Numbered from the stretch's first letter, positions 1-9,106 are shown. The stretch: DNA of 64,000 nucleotides from Kineosporia mesophila (GCF_021129235.1 NZ_JAJOMA010000020.1:62001-126000), one strand, 5' to 3'. A program made the numbers and translations. Notes: generated from the sequence alone by a model not told the origin.

Positions 1-560
1 AGATCGAGGTGGAAGGTCACCCGGCCTGGGCCTGGCGCGAGGTGCTGATCCCGAGAGAAGAATTTGGGACGCGGGTGGCGGCGGGGGAGTTCGACGACGC
101 CGCGGGCACGTGGGCAGTGGACGCCTTGCGCGTGGCCGCCTGGCGGCCCCGGCTCGGTTTCGAGACCGACCACCGCACCATCCCGCACGAGCTGGACTGG
201 CTGCGTACCGCCGTCCACCTGGAGAAGGGCTGCTACCGCGGCCAGGAGACCGTCGCCCGCGTGCACAACCTGGGCCGCCCGCCGCGCCGCCTGGTGATGC
301 TGCACCTGGACGGCACGATGAACGAGCTGCCCGTCACCGGCGCCACCGTGCTCCACGGCACCCGCGAGGTCGGCCGGGTCACCACCGCCGCCCGGCACCA
401 CGAGCTCGGCCCGATCGCCCTGGCCGTGCTCAAGCGCTCCACCCCGGCCGATGCGCAGCTGGTGGCCGGTGGGGTCGAGGCCGGCCAGGAGATCGTGGTG
501 GACGCCGCCTCGGGACCCTCCGCCGTCGTCCCGAAGATCCGCCGCCTGCCGCAGGCCTGA
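1..560 (+). CDS. ygfZ: YgfZ/GcvT-like folate-binding protein, 5'-truncated by window edge
   Basis: The visible 186 or so residues are the C-terminal part of a YgfZ-type protein, a relative of the glycine-cleavage T protein that binds tetrahydrofolate and supports Fe-S cluster enzymes. The diagnostic motif KGCYRGQE is present (about residue 73 of the visible part), followed by the C-terminal beta-barrel region. The frame is open through the first base of the window, so the true start lies upstream; the GTG at position 9 is internal. The stop is TGA at 558-560. An inverted repeat follows at 577-628. Family assignment is secure from the motif; the exact cellular role is known only from the family. 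Confidence 0.85.
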   Translation, partial: IEVEGHPAWAWREVLIPREEFGTRVAAGEFDDAAGTWAVDALRVAAWRPRLGFETDHRTIPHELDWLRTAVHLEKGCYRGQETVARVHNLGRPPRRLVMLHLDGTMNELPVTGATVLHGTREVGRVTTAARHHELGPIALAVLKRSTPADAQLVAGGVEAGQEIVVDAASGPSAVVPKIRRLPQA

Positions 561-576
561 TCTGCCCCCCAACTCT

Positions 577-628
577 CGTGATCAGGCAGACCCTCGACCC
601 AGAACCGGGAAAGGTCTGCCTGATCACG
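577..628. repeat. 16-bp perfect inverted repeat, short cousin of the dispersed palindrome family
   Basis: Arms at 577-592 and 613-628 are perfect complements around a 20-nt loop. The outer bases (CGTGATCA...) match the outer arms of the three longer palindromes at 13546, 52839 and 58598, but the inner GTTCTAGAAC module is missing. It lies directly downstream of the ygfZ-like gene and could end its transcript; there is no T-run. Confidence 0.7.
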
Positions 629-707
629 AATGAACGGGTGGGCGAAGATCTTGCGGCCGCGCCTCGCTTCTCTGGATAAATTTCCGGTCCGCGTTCACGA
701 TGGCCGG

Positions 708-1538
708 ATGAGTCGCACACTGATCACCGTTGCCCCGACCGGCGCCGAGATCGACAAGGCCGGCTGCCCGCAGTTGCCCACGACCCTCGACGAGCTCGTC
801 GCCGAGGCCAGGGCCTGCGAGGCGGCGGGCGCGGCGATGATCCACGTGCACATCCGCGACGAGGAGCACCGGCCCACGCTCGACCTCGGCCGGCTGCGCG
901 AGACCGTGGCCGCGCTGCGGGAGAGCACCGCGCTGATCGTGCAGCTCTCCACCGGTGGCAGCGTGCACGACCCGCTCGACGCCCGGCTGGCCGTGCTCGA
1001 GGCGGAGCCCGACTCCTGCTCTCTGACCTGCGGCACGGTCAATTTCGGCGACGACGTGTTCAGCAATCCCTGGCCGTTCATGGCCGAGCTCTACCGCCGC
1101 ACGCAGTTCGCCGGGGTGGTGCCGGAGTTCGAGCTGTTCGACCTCGGCCAGGTGACGTCGATGGCCCGGCTGCTGGACGAGTTCGGCCCGCCCGCCGGGG
1201 GCCGGGTGCACGCGGACTTCGTGCTGGGGGTGCCCGGCGGCCTGCCCGCGACCGGGCCGGCCCTGGTCGCCGGGATCCAGGCGCTGCCCGCCGGGGTGAC
1301 CTCGTGGTCGGCCACCGGGATCGGGCGCGGCCACCTCCCGGTGCTCGCCGCGAGCCTGGCGATGGGCGGGCACCTGCGGGTCGGCATGGAGGACAACACC
1401 TTCTACGCCCCGCGCCGCCCGGTCACCGGCAACGCCGAGCTGGTGGCCCGCGCCGCGGCCCTGGCCAGCACCCTGCAACGCCCGGCGATGAGCGTCGTCG
1501 AGGCCCGCGAGCTGATCGGATTGCCCGCTTTGCTGTGA
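708..1538 (+). CDS. BKACE family beta-keto acid cleavage enzyme (DUF849)
   Basis: The 276-residue product matches the BKACE/DUF849 family, TIM-barrel zinc enzymes that cleave beta-keto acids with acetyl-CoA; 3-keto-5-aminohexanoate cleavage enzyme (Kce) is the founding member. Visible family features are the N-terminal TVAPTGAE, the metal-site segment MIHVHIRD near residue 45, and GMEDNTFY near residue 227, which fits the HxH and Glu metal ligands. ATG 708 gives the usual family start (MSRTLITVAP) and is preferred to the upstream in-frame extension. Which beta-keto acid it uses cannot be read from the sequence. It stands alone between ygfZ and the XRE regulator. Confidence 0.85.
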   Translation: MSRTLITVAPTGAEIDKAGCPQLPTTLDELVAEARACEAAGAAMIHVHIRDEEHRPTLDLGRLRETVAALRESTALIVQLSTGGSVHDPLDARLAVLEAEPDSCSLTCGTVNFGDDVFSNPWPFMAELYRRTQFAGVVPEFELFDLGQVTSMARLLDEFGPPAGGRVHADFVLGVPGGLPATGPALVAGIQALPAGVTSWSATGIGRGHLPVLAASLAMGGHLRVGMEDNTFYAPRRPVTGNAELVARAAALASTLQRPAMSVVEARELIGLPALL

Positions 1539-1568
1539 CCCGCATCATGTGTACCGGGACGTCGGTCA

Positions 1569-1595
1569 GCTTGCAAAGTGCTAACTCGAGCAAGC
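1569..1595. promoter_or_regulatory. Inverted repeat upstream of the XRE regulator, possible autoregulatory operator
   Basis: GCTTGC (1569-1574) is mirrored by GCAAGC (1590-1595), centred 25 bp before the regulator's GTG start. The element also contains AGTGCTAACTC. Its position fits an operator, but no binding data can be seen. Confidence 0.35.
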
Positions 1596-1606
1596 ACAGT
1601 GGCCGG

Positions 1607-2227
1607 GTGGCGACCATCAAAGTGCCCGACCGGGTGAGTGACCTCGGAGCTTTCGTGCGGGAACAGCGGGAGAGCGCGAAGCTCTCGCTGCGGCAGCTCT
1701 CGCACGTCGCCGGGGTCAGCAACCCCTACCTGAGCCAGATCGAGCGCGGTCTGCGCAAGCCCTCCGCCGAGGTGCTCACGCAGATCGCCAAGGGGCTGCA
1801 GATCTCCGCCGAGGCGCTGTTCCAGCGGGCCGGCCTGCTGGAGGAGTCCGTCGGCGTCGAGGCCGAGGTGGCGATCCAGAGCGACATGCGCCTGACCGCC
1901 CGGCAGAAGCGGGTGCTGCTCGACATCTACGAGACGTTCCGGGCGGAGAACGCGCGCGACGACGCCGAGGCCGGCCGGCACGCCGGTGACGCGGCCGCGG
2001 AGGTCGCGGCCACCGTCGTGCCCCTGATCGCCAAGAGCGGTCTCAAGTCCGCCGAGGCGGACTCCGACCAGGCAACTGAGCCCGTGGTCGCGGCTGAGGA
2101 CCATCCGGCCGGCACCGGCCGCCGCAGCGTGCTCAAACCGGCCACCGGGCGGGCGCCCCGCACCACCCGCACCCGGCGTTCGCCGGCGCCGAAGCCCTCG
2201 CTGCGTGAGGTCGGCACCGACGACTGA
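1607..2227 (+). CDS. XRE-family DNA-binding regulator (Rv0474-like)
   Basis: This 206-residue protein begins with a Cro/CI-type helix-turn-helix (about residues 9-65: LSLRQLSHVAGVSNPYLSQ, then IERGLRKPS). A helical middle region follows, then a basic Arg/Pro/Thr-rich tail. It resembles mycobacterial Rv0474. The next two genes resemble Rv0475 (hbhA) and Rv0476, so gene order supports the call. GTG 1607 was chosen because it gives the family N-terminus (VATIKVPDRV); the long upstream reading frame overlaps the previous gene and is discarded. Targets are unknown; control of its own promoter and of the neighbouring hbhA-like gene is inference. Confidence 0.8.
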   Translation: MATIKVPDRVSDLGAFVREQRESAKLSLRQLSHVAGVSNPYLSQIERGLRKPSAEVLTQIAKGLQISAEALFQRAGLLEESVGVEAEVAIQSDMRLTARQKRVLLDIYETFRAENARDDAEAGRHAGDAAAEVAATVVPLIAKSGLKSAEADSDQATEPVVAAEDHPAGTGRRSVLKPATGRAPRTTRTRRSPAPKPSLREVGTDD

Positions 2228-2328
2228 ACGGCTCACCGAACTTCCGTCCATCGGCAGCGCCGCCGGCGGGCCCACCCGGCGGCTCCTCGCGGCAGCAGCC
2301 GAATCCGGCACCTGACCAGGAGGACCTC

Positions 2329-3027
2329 ATGGCCACCAGCACCGAGTCGACGAGCACGGGCAACGGCCGCCCCTCGCTCAGTACCACGCCGCTCTTCGCC
2401 GCCCTCGGCGCGACCGACCTGGCCGTCCAGCAGGTGCGGGCCGCCGCGGCCGGCGCCGCGTCGCTGCAGCAGAAGTTCGCCTCGGACGTCGAGAAGCGCG
2501 TCACCTCGATCGACCCGAAGGTGCTGCGCGAGCAGGCCGAGCAGGCGCCCACCCGTGCCGTCGCGCGGGCCCTGGAGGTCGCGGTCCGCGCCGAGGCCGT
2601 CTACTCGGAGCTGGCCCGGCGCGGTAAGGACCTGGTCGAGCGGGTCTCCACGCAGTCCGACACCCAGACGTTCCGCGCCCAGGCCGGCAGCACCCTGGAC
2701 CGGGGCCGGGCCGCCGTCACGGTCGCCCGCCGGGCCGCCGACGACACCGCGACCGCCCTGCGTGGCACACTCCGGGCGGGGCGCCCCGGAACCACGGAGC
2801 CGACCGCAACGCCGACCAGGCTCAATGAGGAGGCCGTGCTCCGCGCCGTGGCCGTCGGCGACGGCGGCGACAAGGCCGTCACGCGCCCCCGCACCCCGGC
2901 GAAGAAGACCTCGACCACCCGGAAGAGTGCAGCTGCCACGAAGACGGCGAAGACCACGACCGCCCGCAAGGCGGCCAACGCGGCGCCGCGGGCCCCGAGG
3001 AGCACGGTCCGGAAGGTGGGCGAATAG
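2329..3027 (+). CDS. HbhA-like protein with basic Lys/Ala/Thr tail
   Basis: The 232-residue product has a long alpha-helical, coiled-coil-prone body (about residues 20-150). Its C-terminal tail from about residue 180 is rich in Lys, Ala and Thr. This is the layout of mycobacterial heparin-binding haemagglutinin HbhA, which also acts in polar growth and lipid-domain binding in non-pathogens. ATG 2329 has a strong ribosome site (AGGAGG, 6 nt upstream). It lies between Rv0474-like and Rv0476-like genes as in Mycobacterium. Adhesion is not implied here; a cell-envelope or growth-pole role is more likely in an environmental actinomycete. Confidence 0.7.
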   Translation: MATSTESTSTGNGRPSLSTTPLFAALGATDLAVQQVRAAAAGAASLQQKFASDVEKRVTSIDPKVLREQAEQAPTRAVARALEVAVRAEAVYSELARRGKDLVERVSTQSDTQTFRAQAGSTLDRGRAAVTVARRAADDTATALRGTLRAGRPGTTEPTATPTRLNEEAVLRAVAVGDGGDKAVTRPRTPAKKTSTTRKSAAATKTAKTTTARKAANAAPRAPRSTVRKVGE

Positions 3028-3045
3028 GGGCGAAGTACCGGGACA

Positions 3046-3071
3046 GAACCGGCGGGAACGATCGCCGGTTC
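3046..3071 (+). terminator. Hairpin after the hbhA-like gene
   Basis: A 9-bp stem (3046-3054 with 3063-3071, GAACCGGCG arm) lies 19 bp after the stop codon. There is no T-run, as is common in high-GC actinobacteria. Confidence 0.45.
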
Positions 3072-3136
3072 CGATCGTTGTCTCCTCAGACCATCCCCCG
3101 GAGGGACGACCGGGGATCGCCCTGACACCTTAAGGT

Positions 3137-3466
3137 ATGCGTATGAACGCGCTCTGGAGCCTAGAGAAGATGCTGACGGTGGCGATCGCCGTCCTGGCTC
3201 TCGCCGTGATGGCCTACGCCCTCATCGACGCACTGCGCCAGCGGGCAGACGCGTTCACCGCCGCCGGCAAGCTGACCAAGCCGCTGTGGCTGACCATCCT
3301 CGGCGTCGCGACGGCCATCGGCACGATCTTCGCGATCCAGATCTACCCGTTCAACTTCTTCAACCTCATCGCCTTCGTGGCCTCCTGCGTGTACCTCGCC
3401 GACGTGCGCCCCGCGATCAAGTCGATCACCGGCGGCGGCAACAGCGGGCCCTACGGCCGCTGGTGA
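3137..3466 (+). CDS. DUF2516 family small membrane protein (Rv0476-like)
   Basis: A 109-residue protein with about three hydrophobic segments (roughly residues 10-30, 51-69 and 73-90) and the family hallmark KLTKPLW between the first and second. The ending VYLADVRPAI also matches the Rv0476 family. The function of the family is unknown. Synteny with Rv0474-Rv0475-Rv0476 is the main support. ATG 3137 or ATG 3143 could start it; the first is reported. Confidence 0.75.
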   Translation: MRMNALWSLEKMLTVAIAVLALAVMAYALIDALRQRADAFTAAGKLTKPLWLTILGVATAIGTIFAIQIYPFNFFNLIAFVASCVYLADVRPAIKSITGGGNSGPYGRW

Positions 3467-3485
3467 GGTAGTCCCTCCGGGCCGG

Positions 3486-3516
3486 CCCCTTCCGCGCGAC
3501 TCGTCGCGGAACGGGG
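3486..3516 (+). terminator. GC-rich hairpin after the DUF2516 gene
   Basis: The arm CCCCTTCCGCG (3486-3496) pairs with 3505-3516 with one bulged base. It follows the stop codon by 19 bp. Confidence 0.55.
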
Positions 3517-3628
3517 TCGCGCAGTCACGCTTCGCCACCGAAGAGCCGCTAGAGTCGGCTCTCGTCGCCGCGCTCGCAACCCGCGAGCTCAGCGGTGTCA
3601 GCGTGATTGCCCGACCTCAGGAGGGTCC

Positions 3629-4192
3629 ATGACCGAGTACAGGCCCGGAGGGCGTCGCCGGATCGACCGGGTACTCGCGCCGGGATATCTGGACGGGATC
3701 GACGTGCTCGACCTCGACGAGGTCCGCGTCCGCCGCGCCGAGGCCGACCAGGAAGAGGTCGACCTCTCCTACGCCCGCCGTCTGCTGCAGGGCCGCATCG
3801 ACATCCTGCGGGCCGAGCAGCAGCGCCGCAGCGGGGAGGGTTCCGACGCCCCGGTGCTCGGCAACCGCACCGACGAGGCGATCGCCGAGACGCTCAAGCG
3901 CATCCTGGGTGGCGAGAAGCGCACCGACCGCGGTCTGGGTCGGCACCTGGCCGCCACCCCGAGCCGGGTGGGCGAGCACCGCCGCGAGGCTGAGCGGGCC
4001 GTCTCCGACGTCAGCGTGTCCGACCTGGACATGCCCGACGCCGAGCTGGAGTCCGCGATCCGCCAGCTGATCGACATCGAGAGCCGAACTTCCGCCTCGC
4101 GCCGGGCGGTTCAGCAGGTCGTGGACACGCTGACCGCCGAGGTGGCCCGCCGCTACCAGCTCGACCAGGTGAGCCTGGCCGACCGGTTCTGA
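3629..4192 (+). CDS. rsiG: RsiG-type c-di-GMP-responsive anti-sigma factor
   Basis: The 187-residue helical protein carries two exact copies of the E(x3)S(x2)R(x3)Q(x3)D motif used by Streptomyces RsiG to bind a c-di-GMP dimer. Copy 1 is E43, S47, R50, Q54, D58; copy 2 is E151, S155, R158, Q162, D166. In Streptomyces, c-di-GMP-loaded RsiG sequesters the sporulation/motility sigma factor WhiG. ATG 3629 follows GGAGG by 8 nt. No whiG lies in the window, so the partner must be elsewhere. A PAS-GGDEF-EAL protein at 24035-26176 is a local source or sink of c-di-GMP. Identity is strong; the phenotype (sporulation or motility) is inference. Confidence 0.85.
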   Translation: MTEYRPGGRRRIDRVLAPGYLDGIDVLDLDEVRVRRAEADQEEVDLSYARRLLQGRIDILRAEQQRRSGEGSDAPVLGNRTDEAIAETLKRILGGEKRTDRGLGRHLAATPSRVGEHRREAERAVSDVSVSDLDMPDAELESAIRQLIDIESRTSASRRAVQQVVDTLTAEVARRYQLDQVSLADRF

Positions 4193-4215
4193 GGTAGCTA
4201 CTACGCTGAACGACC

Positions 4216-4644
4216 GTGAGAGCAGTCGTTCAGCGCGCGTCATCCGGTCGGGTCACGGTCGAGGGTGAGGAGGTCGGCGCCCTCGACGGGCCCGGCCTGG
4301 TGGTCCTCGTCGGAGTCACCCATGACGACGGCCCGGTCCAGGTGGCCACCATTGCCAAGAAGGTCGCCACCCTGCGCATCCTGGCGGGCGAGAAGTCGGC
4401 GGTCGACCTCGGCGCCGGAGTGCTTCTGATCAGCCAGTTCACCCTTTACGCGGACACCGCCAAGGGCCGCCGCCCGTCCTGGAACCAGGCCGCGCCCGGC
4501 CCGGTGGCGCAGCCCCTGGTCGAGTCCCTGGCCGAAGTCCTGCGCGGCGAGCACGGGCTCAAGGTCGCCACCGGCCGGTTCGGCGCCGACATGCAGGTCG
4601 AACTGGTCAACGACGGCCCGATGACCATCCTCATCGAGGCCTGA
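4216..4644 (+). CDS. dtd: D-aminoacyl-tRNA deacylase
   Basis: At 142 residues the protein has normal Dtd length. It starts [13 protein letters not shown] and carries the family motifs SQFTLY (residues 75-80) and NDGPMT near the C-terminus. The latter is the Gly-cis-Pro region that selects D-aminoacyl esters. The enzyme removes D-amino acids, and misplaced glycine, from tRNA in the cytoplasm. The GTG start at 4216 gives the conserved N-terminus. Its 3' end overlaps the convergent methyltransferase gene by 14 bp. Confidence 0.92.
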   Translation: MRAVVQRASSGRVTVEGEEVGALDGPGLVVLVGVTHDDGPVQVATIAKKVATLRILAGEKSAVDLGAGVLLISQFTLYADTAKGRRPSWNQAAPGPVAQPLVESLAEVLRGEHGLKVATGRFGADMQVELVNDGPMTILIEA

Positions 4645-5455
4645 CCGCGTCCCAGCTCACCGTGATCTCGCCCAGCCGCCAGCGGGCCGGGCCGTCCAGC
4701 ACCGGCCAGCCCTCCGCCTTCACCGCCGACACCGCGGCCAGCCAGCGCTGACGCACCCCGAACGAGCTGAGCGGGGAGTTGCGGGCCCAGGCCGAGTCGA
4801 GGGCGTTCAAGTACGCGTGCACCCGTTCACCAGGGACGTTGCGGTGGATCAGGGCCTTGGGCAGGCGCTCGGCCACGTCCGAGGGCCGTTCCAGCCCACC
4901 CAGCCGCAGCGAGATGCTCAGCGACACCGGCCCGTCCGCACCGTCCACCGCGATCCAGGTGGAGCGCCGGCCGATCTCGTCGCAGGTGCCGTCCACCAGC
5001 AGCCCGCCGGGGGCCAGGCGTGAGCGCACCAGGTCCCAGGCCGGGGCCACCTCGGACTCCGCGTACTGCCGCAGCACGTTGAAGGCCCGCACCAGGACCG
5101 GTCGGCGACCATCCAGCGGCAGCTCGAACCCGCCCACCCGGAAGGTCAGCCCCGGCCGTTCCAGCGGCCGGGCCCCGGCGACCCGGACCGGGTCGATCTC
5201 GATACCGACCACGTCGACGTCGGCCCGCACCACGCTCAGCCGCTCGCGCAGTTCCACCGCGGTGATCGGGCTGGCGCCGTAGCCCAGGTCCACGACCAGG
5301 GGATCGGCCGCGCGGCGCAGACGGGGAGCGGCCGGCCCGGACAGCCAGCGGTCGACCCGGCGCAGCCGGTTCGGGTTGGTGGTGCCCCGGGTGATGGTGC
5401 CCTGCACGGCGTGGGGGCGGGGTGTCACGAGGCCAACCCTAGGGCGATTCCTCAT
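4631..5455 (-). CDS. Class I SAM-dependent methyltransferase-like protein
   Basis: A 274-residue protein with a Rossmann-type methyltransferase fold: motif I-like [10 protein letters not shown] near residue 55, an acidic strand end GIEIDP about 30 residues later, and a later [16 protein letters not shown] segment. The substrate is not recognisable. ATG 5455 ([12 protein letters not shown]) is preferred to the upstream in-frame start because it begins with the conserved-looking block. The gene is convergent with dtd, sharing 14 bp, and divergent from mshA. Confidence 0.65.
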   Translation of the reverse strand: MRNRPRVGLVTPRPHAVQGTITRGTTNPNRLRRVDRWLSGPAAPRLRRAADPLVVDLGYGASPITAVELRERLSVVRADVDVVGIEIDPVRVAGARPLERPGLTFRVGGFELPLDGRRPVLVRAFNVLRQYAESEVAPAWDLVRSRLAPGGLLVDGTCDEIGRRSTWIAVDGADGPVSLSISLRLGGLERPSDVAERLPKALIHRNVPGERVHAYLNALDSAWARNSPLSSFGVRQRWLAAVSAVKAEGWPVLDGPARWRLGEITVSWDAVRPR

Positions 5456-5615
5456 CACCGAACTCCCGCAGCCGCCCGGTTCGTAACGAATTTGCACCCC
5501 CTCGTGACCACGTGGTGACGATCACCCTGGGGAGGTTCGGGAAGACCGGCCTGGTCTGGTGAGTTAGCTTCCTTCGGGGGATTTTCAGGCGTGGAGCATC
5601 GAGCAAGGAGGACGC

Positions 5616-6950
5616 ATGGGGCTGATGAGGCCGGACGGAACTCCCGGACGGGTCGCAATGCTCTCTGTGCACACCTCTCCGCTGGAGCAGCCGGGTACGG
5701 GCGATGCGGGCGGGCTCAACGTCTACGTCGTGGAGACGGCGAAGCGTCTGGCGCAGCGGGGTACCGAGGTGGAGATCTTCACCCGGGCCACCTCGGGCGA
5801 CCTGCCGCCGCTGACCGAGCTGCTGCCCGGCGTGCTGGTGCGCAACATCGTCGCGGGCCCGTACGACGGTCTCGCCAAGAACGACCTGCCCGGGCAGCTG
5901 TGCGCCTTCAGCGCCGGGGTGCTGCGCACCGAGGCGCGCCTGGCGGCCGGCTGGTACGACCTGATCCACTCGCACTACTGGCTGTCGGGGCAGGTGGGCT
6001 GGCTCGCGTCCGAGCGCTGGAACGTGCCGCTGCTGCACACCATGCACACCATGGCCAAGGTGAAGAACCTGTCGCTGGCGGGGGCCGACAAGCCGGAACC
6101 GGCCGGCCGGGTGATCGGCGAGGAGCAGGTGGTGGCCGCGGCCGACCGGCTGATCGCGAACACCGATCTGGAGGCGCGTGACCTGATCGGCCTGTACGGC
6201 GCCGATCCGGAGCTGGTCACGGTGATCCCGCCGGGCGTGGACCTGGACGTGTTCAGCCCGACCGCGGGCGGCGGCCAGGCCGGGGCGCGGGCCCGGCTGG
6301 GCCTGCCCCAGGGCGCCGACGTGGTGCTCTTCGTCGGCCGGATCCAGCCGCTGAAGGCGCCCGACGTGCTGCTGCGGGCGATCGCCGAGCTGGTCGCCGA
6401 GAACCCGGCCCGCCGGGCGAACCTGGTGGTCGCGGTGCTCGGCGGCCCCAGCGGCTCGGGTCTGGAACGCCCGGAGGAGCTGCAGAAGCTGGCGGTCGAG
6501 CTGGGCATCGGCGACCTGGTCGCGTTCCATCCGCCGGCCGACCGGCCGGTGCTGGCGGACTGGTACCGCGCGGCCGACCTGCTGGCCATGCCGTCCTACA
6601 GCGAGTCGTTCGGTCTGGTCGCGGTGGAGGCCCAGGCCTGCGGCACGCCGGTGGTCGCCGCCCGGGTGGGCGGCCTGGCCTCGGCGGTGCGCGACGGCCG
6701 CACCGGTCTGCTGATCACCGGGCACGAGCCGGTGCGCTGGGCCCGCGCCCTGGACGACCTGCTGCGGGCCCCGCACGTGCGGCAGCGAATGGCGGCGGCG
6801 GCGGTGCGCCACGCGAACAGCTTCAGCTGGGACCACACCGTGGACACCACCCTGGAGACGTACGCGGCCGCGTGCGCCGACCACAGACTGGGGGCACCTC
6901 CCGGCCGCCTGGTGGCCGGGGGACCCCAGTTGACGGTTGCGGCAGGCTGA
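5616..6950 (+). CDS. mshA: D-inositol-3-phosphate glycosyltransferase (mycothiol synthesis)
   Basis: This 444-residue GT4-family enzyme adds GlcNAc from UDP-GlcNAc to 1-L-myo-inositol-1-phosphate, the first step of mycothiol synthesis. Visible features are the N-terminal donor/acceptor loop [12 protein letters not shown] near residue 30, HSHYWLSG near residue 117, the GRIQPLKAP segment of the second Rossmann domain, and the EX7E-type block [19 protein letters not shown] near the C-terminus. ATG 5616 has a strong AAGGAGG site. Downstream YbjN-like and gpmA genes repeat the Rv0486-Rv0489 order of mycobacteria. It confirms a mycothiol-using actinobacterium. Confidence 0.93.
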   Translation: MGLMRPDGTPGRVAMLSVHTSPLEQPGTGDAGGLNVYVVETAKRLAQRGTEVEIFTRATSGDLPPLTELLPGVLVRNIVAGPYDGLAKNDLPGQLCAFSAGVLRTEARLAAGWYDLIHSHYWLSGQVGWLASERWNVPLLHTMHTMAKVKNLSLAGADKPEPAGRVIGEEQVVAAADRLIANTDLEARDLIGLYGADPELVTVIPPGVDLDVFSPTAGGGQAGARARLGLPQGADVVLFVGRIQPLKAPDVLLRAIAELVAENPARRANLVVAVLGGPSGSGLERPEELQKLAVELGIGDLVAFHPPADRPVLADWYRAADLLAMPSYSESFGLVAVEAQACGTPVVAARVGGLASAVRDGRTGLLITGHEPVRWARALDDLLRAPHVRQRMAAAAVRHANSFSWDHTVDTTLETYAAACADHRLGAPPGRLVAGGPQLTVAAG

Positions 6951-6954
6951 CAGC

Positions 6955-7455
6955 ATGAGCCACGAGCGTGAGGACGCGGAACAGGCCGTCCGCGACTGGG
7001 CCGCCGGGGTGGGGATCGAGTGCCAGAGCGGTACCCGCCGAGGCGAGTACGTGGTCGAGCTGCCCGGTGAGGCCAAGCTCCGCACGGGCGTCTCGCTGCT
7101 GGTCACCGACCGCGCCCTGAGCGTCTCGGCGTTCGTGATGCGGCGCCCGGACGAGAACCACGAGGCGTTCTACCGCTGGATGCTGCAACGCAACACCCGG
7201 CTGCCGGGCGCCGCCTTCGCCCTCGACCCGCTCGGCGACGTCTACCTGACCGGCCGGCTGCCACTGGCCGGGGTGAACCCGGCCACGATCGACGACCTGC
7301 TCGGGGTGATCCTGACCGTGTCCGACGGCTCGTTCAACGACCTGCTCAAGCTCGGATTCCTCACCTCGATGCGACGGGAATGGGCCTGGCGGGTGGACCG
7401 GGGCGAGTCGACCCGCAACCTCGAGGCCTTTCGTCACCTGCTTCAGGGCGAGTGA
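6955..7455 (+). CDS. YbjN domain protein
   Basis: The 166-residue product belongs to the YbjN/type III chaperone-like fold family. It has an alternating strand pattern and the FYRWMLQRN segment near residue 72 usual in actinobacterial members. Mycobacterial Rv0487 holds the same place after mshA. Its biochemical role is unknown. ATG 6955 starts 4 nt after the mshA stop, so the two are probably co-transcribed. Confidence 0.75.
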   Translation: MSHEREDAEQAVRDWAAGVGIECQSGTRRGEYVVELPGEAKLRTGVSLLVTDRALSVSAFVMRRPDENHEAFYRWMLQRNTRLPGAAFALDPLGDVYLTGRLPLAGVNPATIDDLLGVILTVSDGSFNDLLKLGFLTSMRREWAWRVDRGESTRNLEAFRHLLQGE

Positions 7456-7494
7456 CCTGCGGCCGGCCAAACCGCGTCCACTAATGTGCTGGGT

Positions 7495-8238
7495 ATGGCG
7501 TACACCCTCGTGCTGCTCCGTCACGGCGAGAGCGAATGGAACGCGAAGAACCTGTTCACCGGCTGGGTCGACGTACCCCTGTCGGCCAAGGGCCGCGAGG
7601 AGGCCGCTGCGGGCGGCAAGCTGCTGACCGATGCCGGGATCCTTCCCGACGTCGTGCACACGTCGCTGCTGCGCCGCGCGATCACCACGGCCTTCCTGGC
7701 GCTCGACGCCGCGGACCGGCACTGGATCCCGGTCAAGCGCAACTGGCGCCTCAACGAGCGTCACTACGGCGCTCTGCAGGGCAAGGACAAGAAGCAGACG
7801 CTGGCCGAGTTCGGTGAGGAGCAGTTCATGCTCTGGCGCCGTTCCTACGCCACGCCGCCCCCGCCGATCGCGGCCGACGACGAGTTCTCCCAGGCCGGCG
7901 ACCCGCGCTACGCGGACCTCGGTGCCGACAGGCCGTCCACCGAATGCCTGAAAGACGTCGTCGAGCGCTTCATCCCGTACTGGGAGAGCGACGTGGTCCC
8001 CGACCTCAAGGCCGGTAAGACCGTGCTGCTGGCCGCGCACGGCAACTCGCTGCGCGCGCTGGTCAAGCACCTCGACGGCATCTCCGACGAAGACATCGCC
8101 GGGCTCAACATCCCGACCGGCATCCCGCTGGTCTACGAGCTCGACGACGACTTCAAGCCGCTCGTCAAGGGCGGCCGGTACCTCGACCCGGACGCCGCCG
8201 CGGCGGCCGTCGCCGCGGTCGCCAACCAGGGCCGCTGA
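7495..8238 (+). CDS. gpmA: 2,3-bisphosphoglycerate-dependent phosphoglycerate mutase
   Basis: A 247-residue glycolytic mutase interconverting 3- and 2-phosphoglycerate. The histidine-phosphatase motif [12 protein letters not shown] contains the phospho-acceptor His at about residue 10. The second catalytic His is in [12 protein letters not shown]. The family signature NERHYG (substrate binding) is near residue 87. ATG 7495 gives the conserved start [11 protein letters not shown]; an in-frame start 9 nt upstream is unlikely. A strong bidirectional hairpin separates it from convergent phoU. Confidence 0.95.
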   Translation: MAYTLVLLRHGESEWNAKNLFTGWVDVPLSAKGREEAAAGGKLLTDAGILPDVVHTSLLRRAITTAFLALDAADRHWIPVKRNWRLNERHYGALQGKDKKQTLAEFGEEQFMLWRRSYATPPPPIAADDEFSQAGDPRYADLGADRPSTECLKDVVERFIPYWESDVVPDLKAGKTVLLAAHGNSLRALVKHLDGISDEDIAGLNIPTGIPLVYELDDDFKPLVKGGRYLDPDAAAAAVAAVANQGR

Positions 8239-8253
8239 GTCTCCCGAAACCAG

Positions 8254-8298
8254 AAATGAGGGACGCACGTGGGCAGCCCACGTGCGTCCCTCATTTTT
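8254..8298 (+). terminator. Strong bidirectional terminator between gpmA and phoU
   Basis: A near-continuous stem of about 20 bp (AAATGAGGGACGCACG arm from 8254, mirrored to 8296) is followed by a T-run on the plus strand and preceded by A residues. It can serve both convergent genes. Confidence 0.85.
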
Positions 8299-8307
8299 GC
8301 GGATGGT

Positions 8308-8994
8308 TCAGTTCTGGTCGTTCACCGGCTCGCCGTGCGCGGCGGAGTGGTCACCGGTGACCAGGAAGACGACGCGGCGGCAGACGCCGACCGCGTGGTC
8401 GCCGTAGCGCTCGTAGTAACGGCTGAGCAGCGTGATGTCGACAGCCGACTCGACGCCGTGGTTCCAGTCCGGCGACAGCAGCTTGGCGAACAGCTCGCGG
8501 TGGATGCGGTCCATCGCGTCGTCGTCGGCCTCCAGCTCCTCGGCCGACTTCACGTCGCGGCTGGCGATGATCGAGCCGGTCTTGATCACCAGGCGCTCGG
8601 CGATGTGGCCCATCTCGACGATGTCGGTGCGCAGCTCGGCCGGCACCGCGGAGTTCGGATAGCGCAGCCGGGCCAGCTTGGCCACGTGCCGGGCCAGGTC
8701 ACCCATCCGCTCCAGGTCGGCGCTCATGCGCAGCGCCGCGATCAGCGTGCGCAGGTCGGTGGCGACCGGAGCCTGGCGCGCGATCAGGACCAGCGCGCGC
8801 TCCTCCAGGTCGTGGTGCAGGGCGTCGACCTGCTCGTCGGCCGCGATGACGCTCTCGGCCAGACTCAGGTCGGCGTCGAGCAGGGCGGTGGTGGCCCGGG
8901 CCATCGCCGACCCGACCAGCCTGGTCATCTCGACCAGCTGGTCGTCGATCGACTGCAGATCGATCTCGAATTGCTCGCGGATACCGCCGCTCAC
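8308..8994 (-). CDS. phoU: Phosphate signalling protein PhoU
   Basis: A 228-residue all-helical protein with two PhoU repeats, each with a metal-binding E/DxxxD-type signature: MSADLERMGDLARH around residue 90 and SRYYERYGDHAV near residue 193. PhoU represses the Pho response with the Pst transporter and the sensor kinase. GTG 8994 was chosen because AGGAG lies 5 nt upstream; an ATG 30 nt earlier is possible. It is divergent from senX3-regX3, with PHO-box-like repeats between them. Confidence 0.92.
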   Translation of the reverse strand: MSGGIREQFEIDLQSIDDQLVEMTRLVGSAMARATTALLDADLSLAESVIAADEQVDALHHDLEERALVLIARQAPVATDLRTLIAALRMSADLERMGDLARHVAKLARLRYPNSAVPAELRTDIVEMGHIAERLVIKTGSIIASRDVKSAEELEADDDAMDRIHRELFAKLLSPDWNHGVESAVDITLLSRYYERYGDHAVGVCRRVVFLVTGDHSAAHGEPVNDQN

Positions 8995-9034
8995 TGTCAC
9001 TCCTGTTGTTCTGGACTCGGCCACGGCTGTCTCA

Positions 9035-9067
9035 CTTCACCTGGTGGGGCAGACGTCTTCACCGCAG
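9035..9067 (+). promoter_or_regulatory. PHO-box-like 11-bp repeat array facing senX3
   Basis: CTTCACC occurs at 9035 and again exactly 22 bp later at 9057, which is the two-unit period of the 11-nt repeats bound by actinobacterial PhoP/RegX3. The middle unit is degenerate. Confidence 0.45.
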
Positions 9068-9106
9068 GTGACGGATCGACGGCACATCGCTCATCACGCT
9101 CGCAGC

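Noticed and set aside
5480-5516. TTCGTAACGAA and ACCACGTGGT palindromes upstream of mshA as operators
   Set aside because: Short palindromes of this size are expected by chance in a spacer and no regulator is adjacent; not strong enough to annotate.
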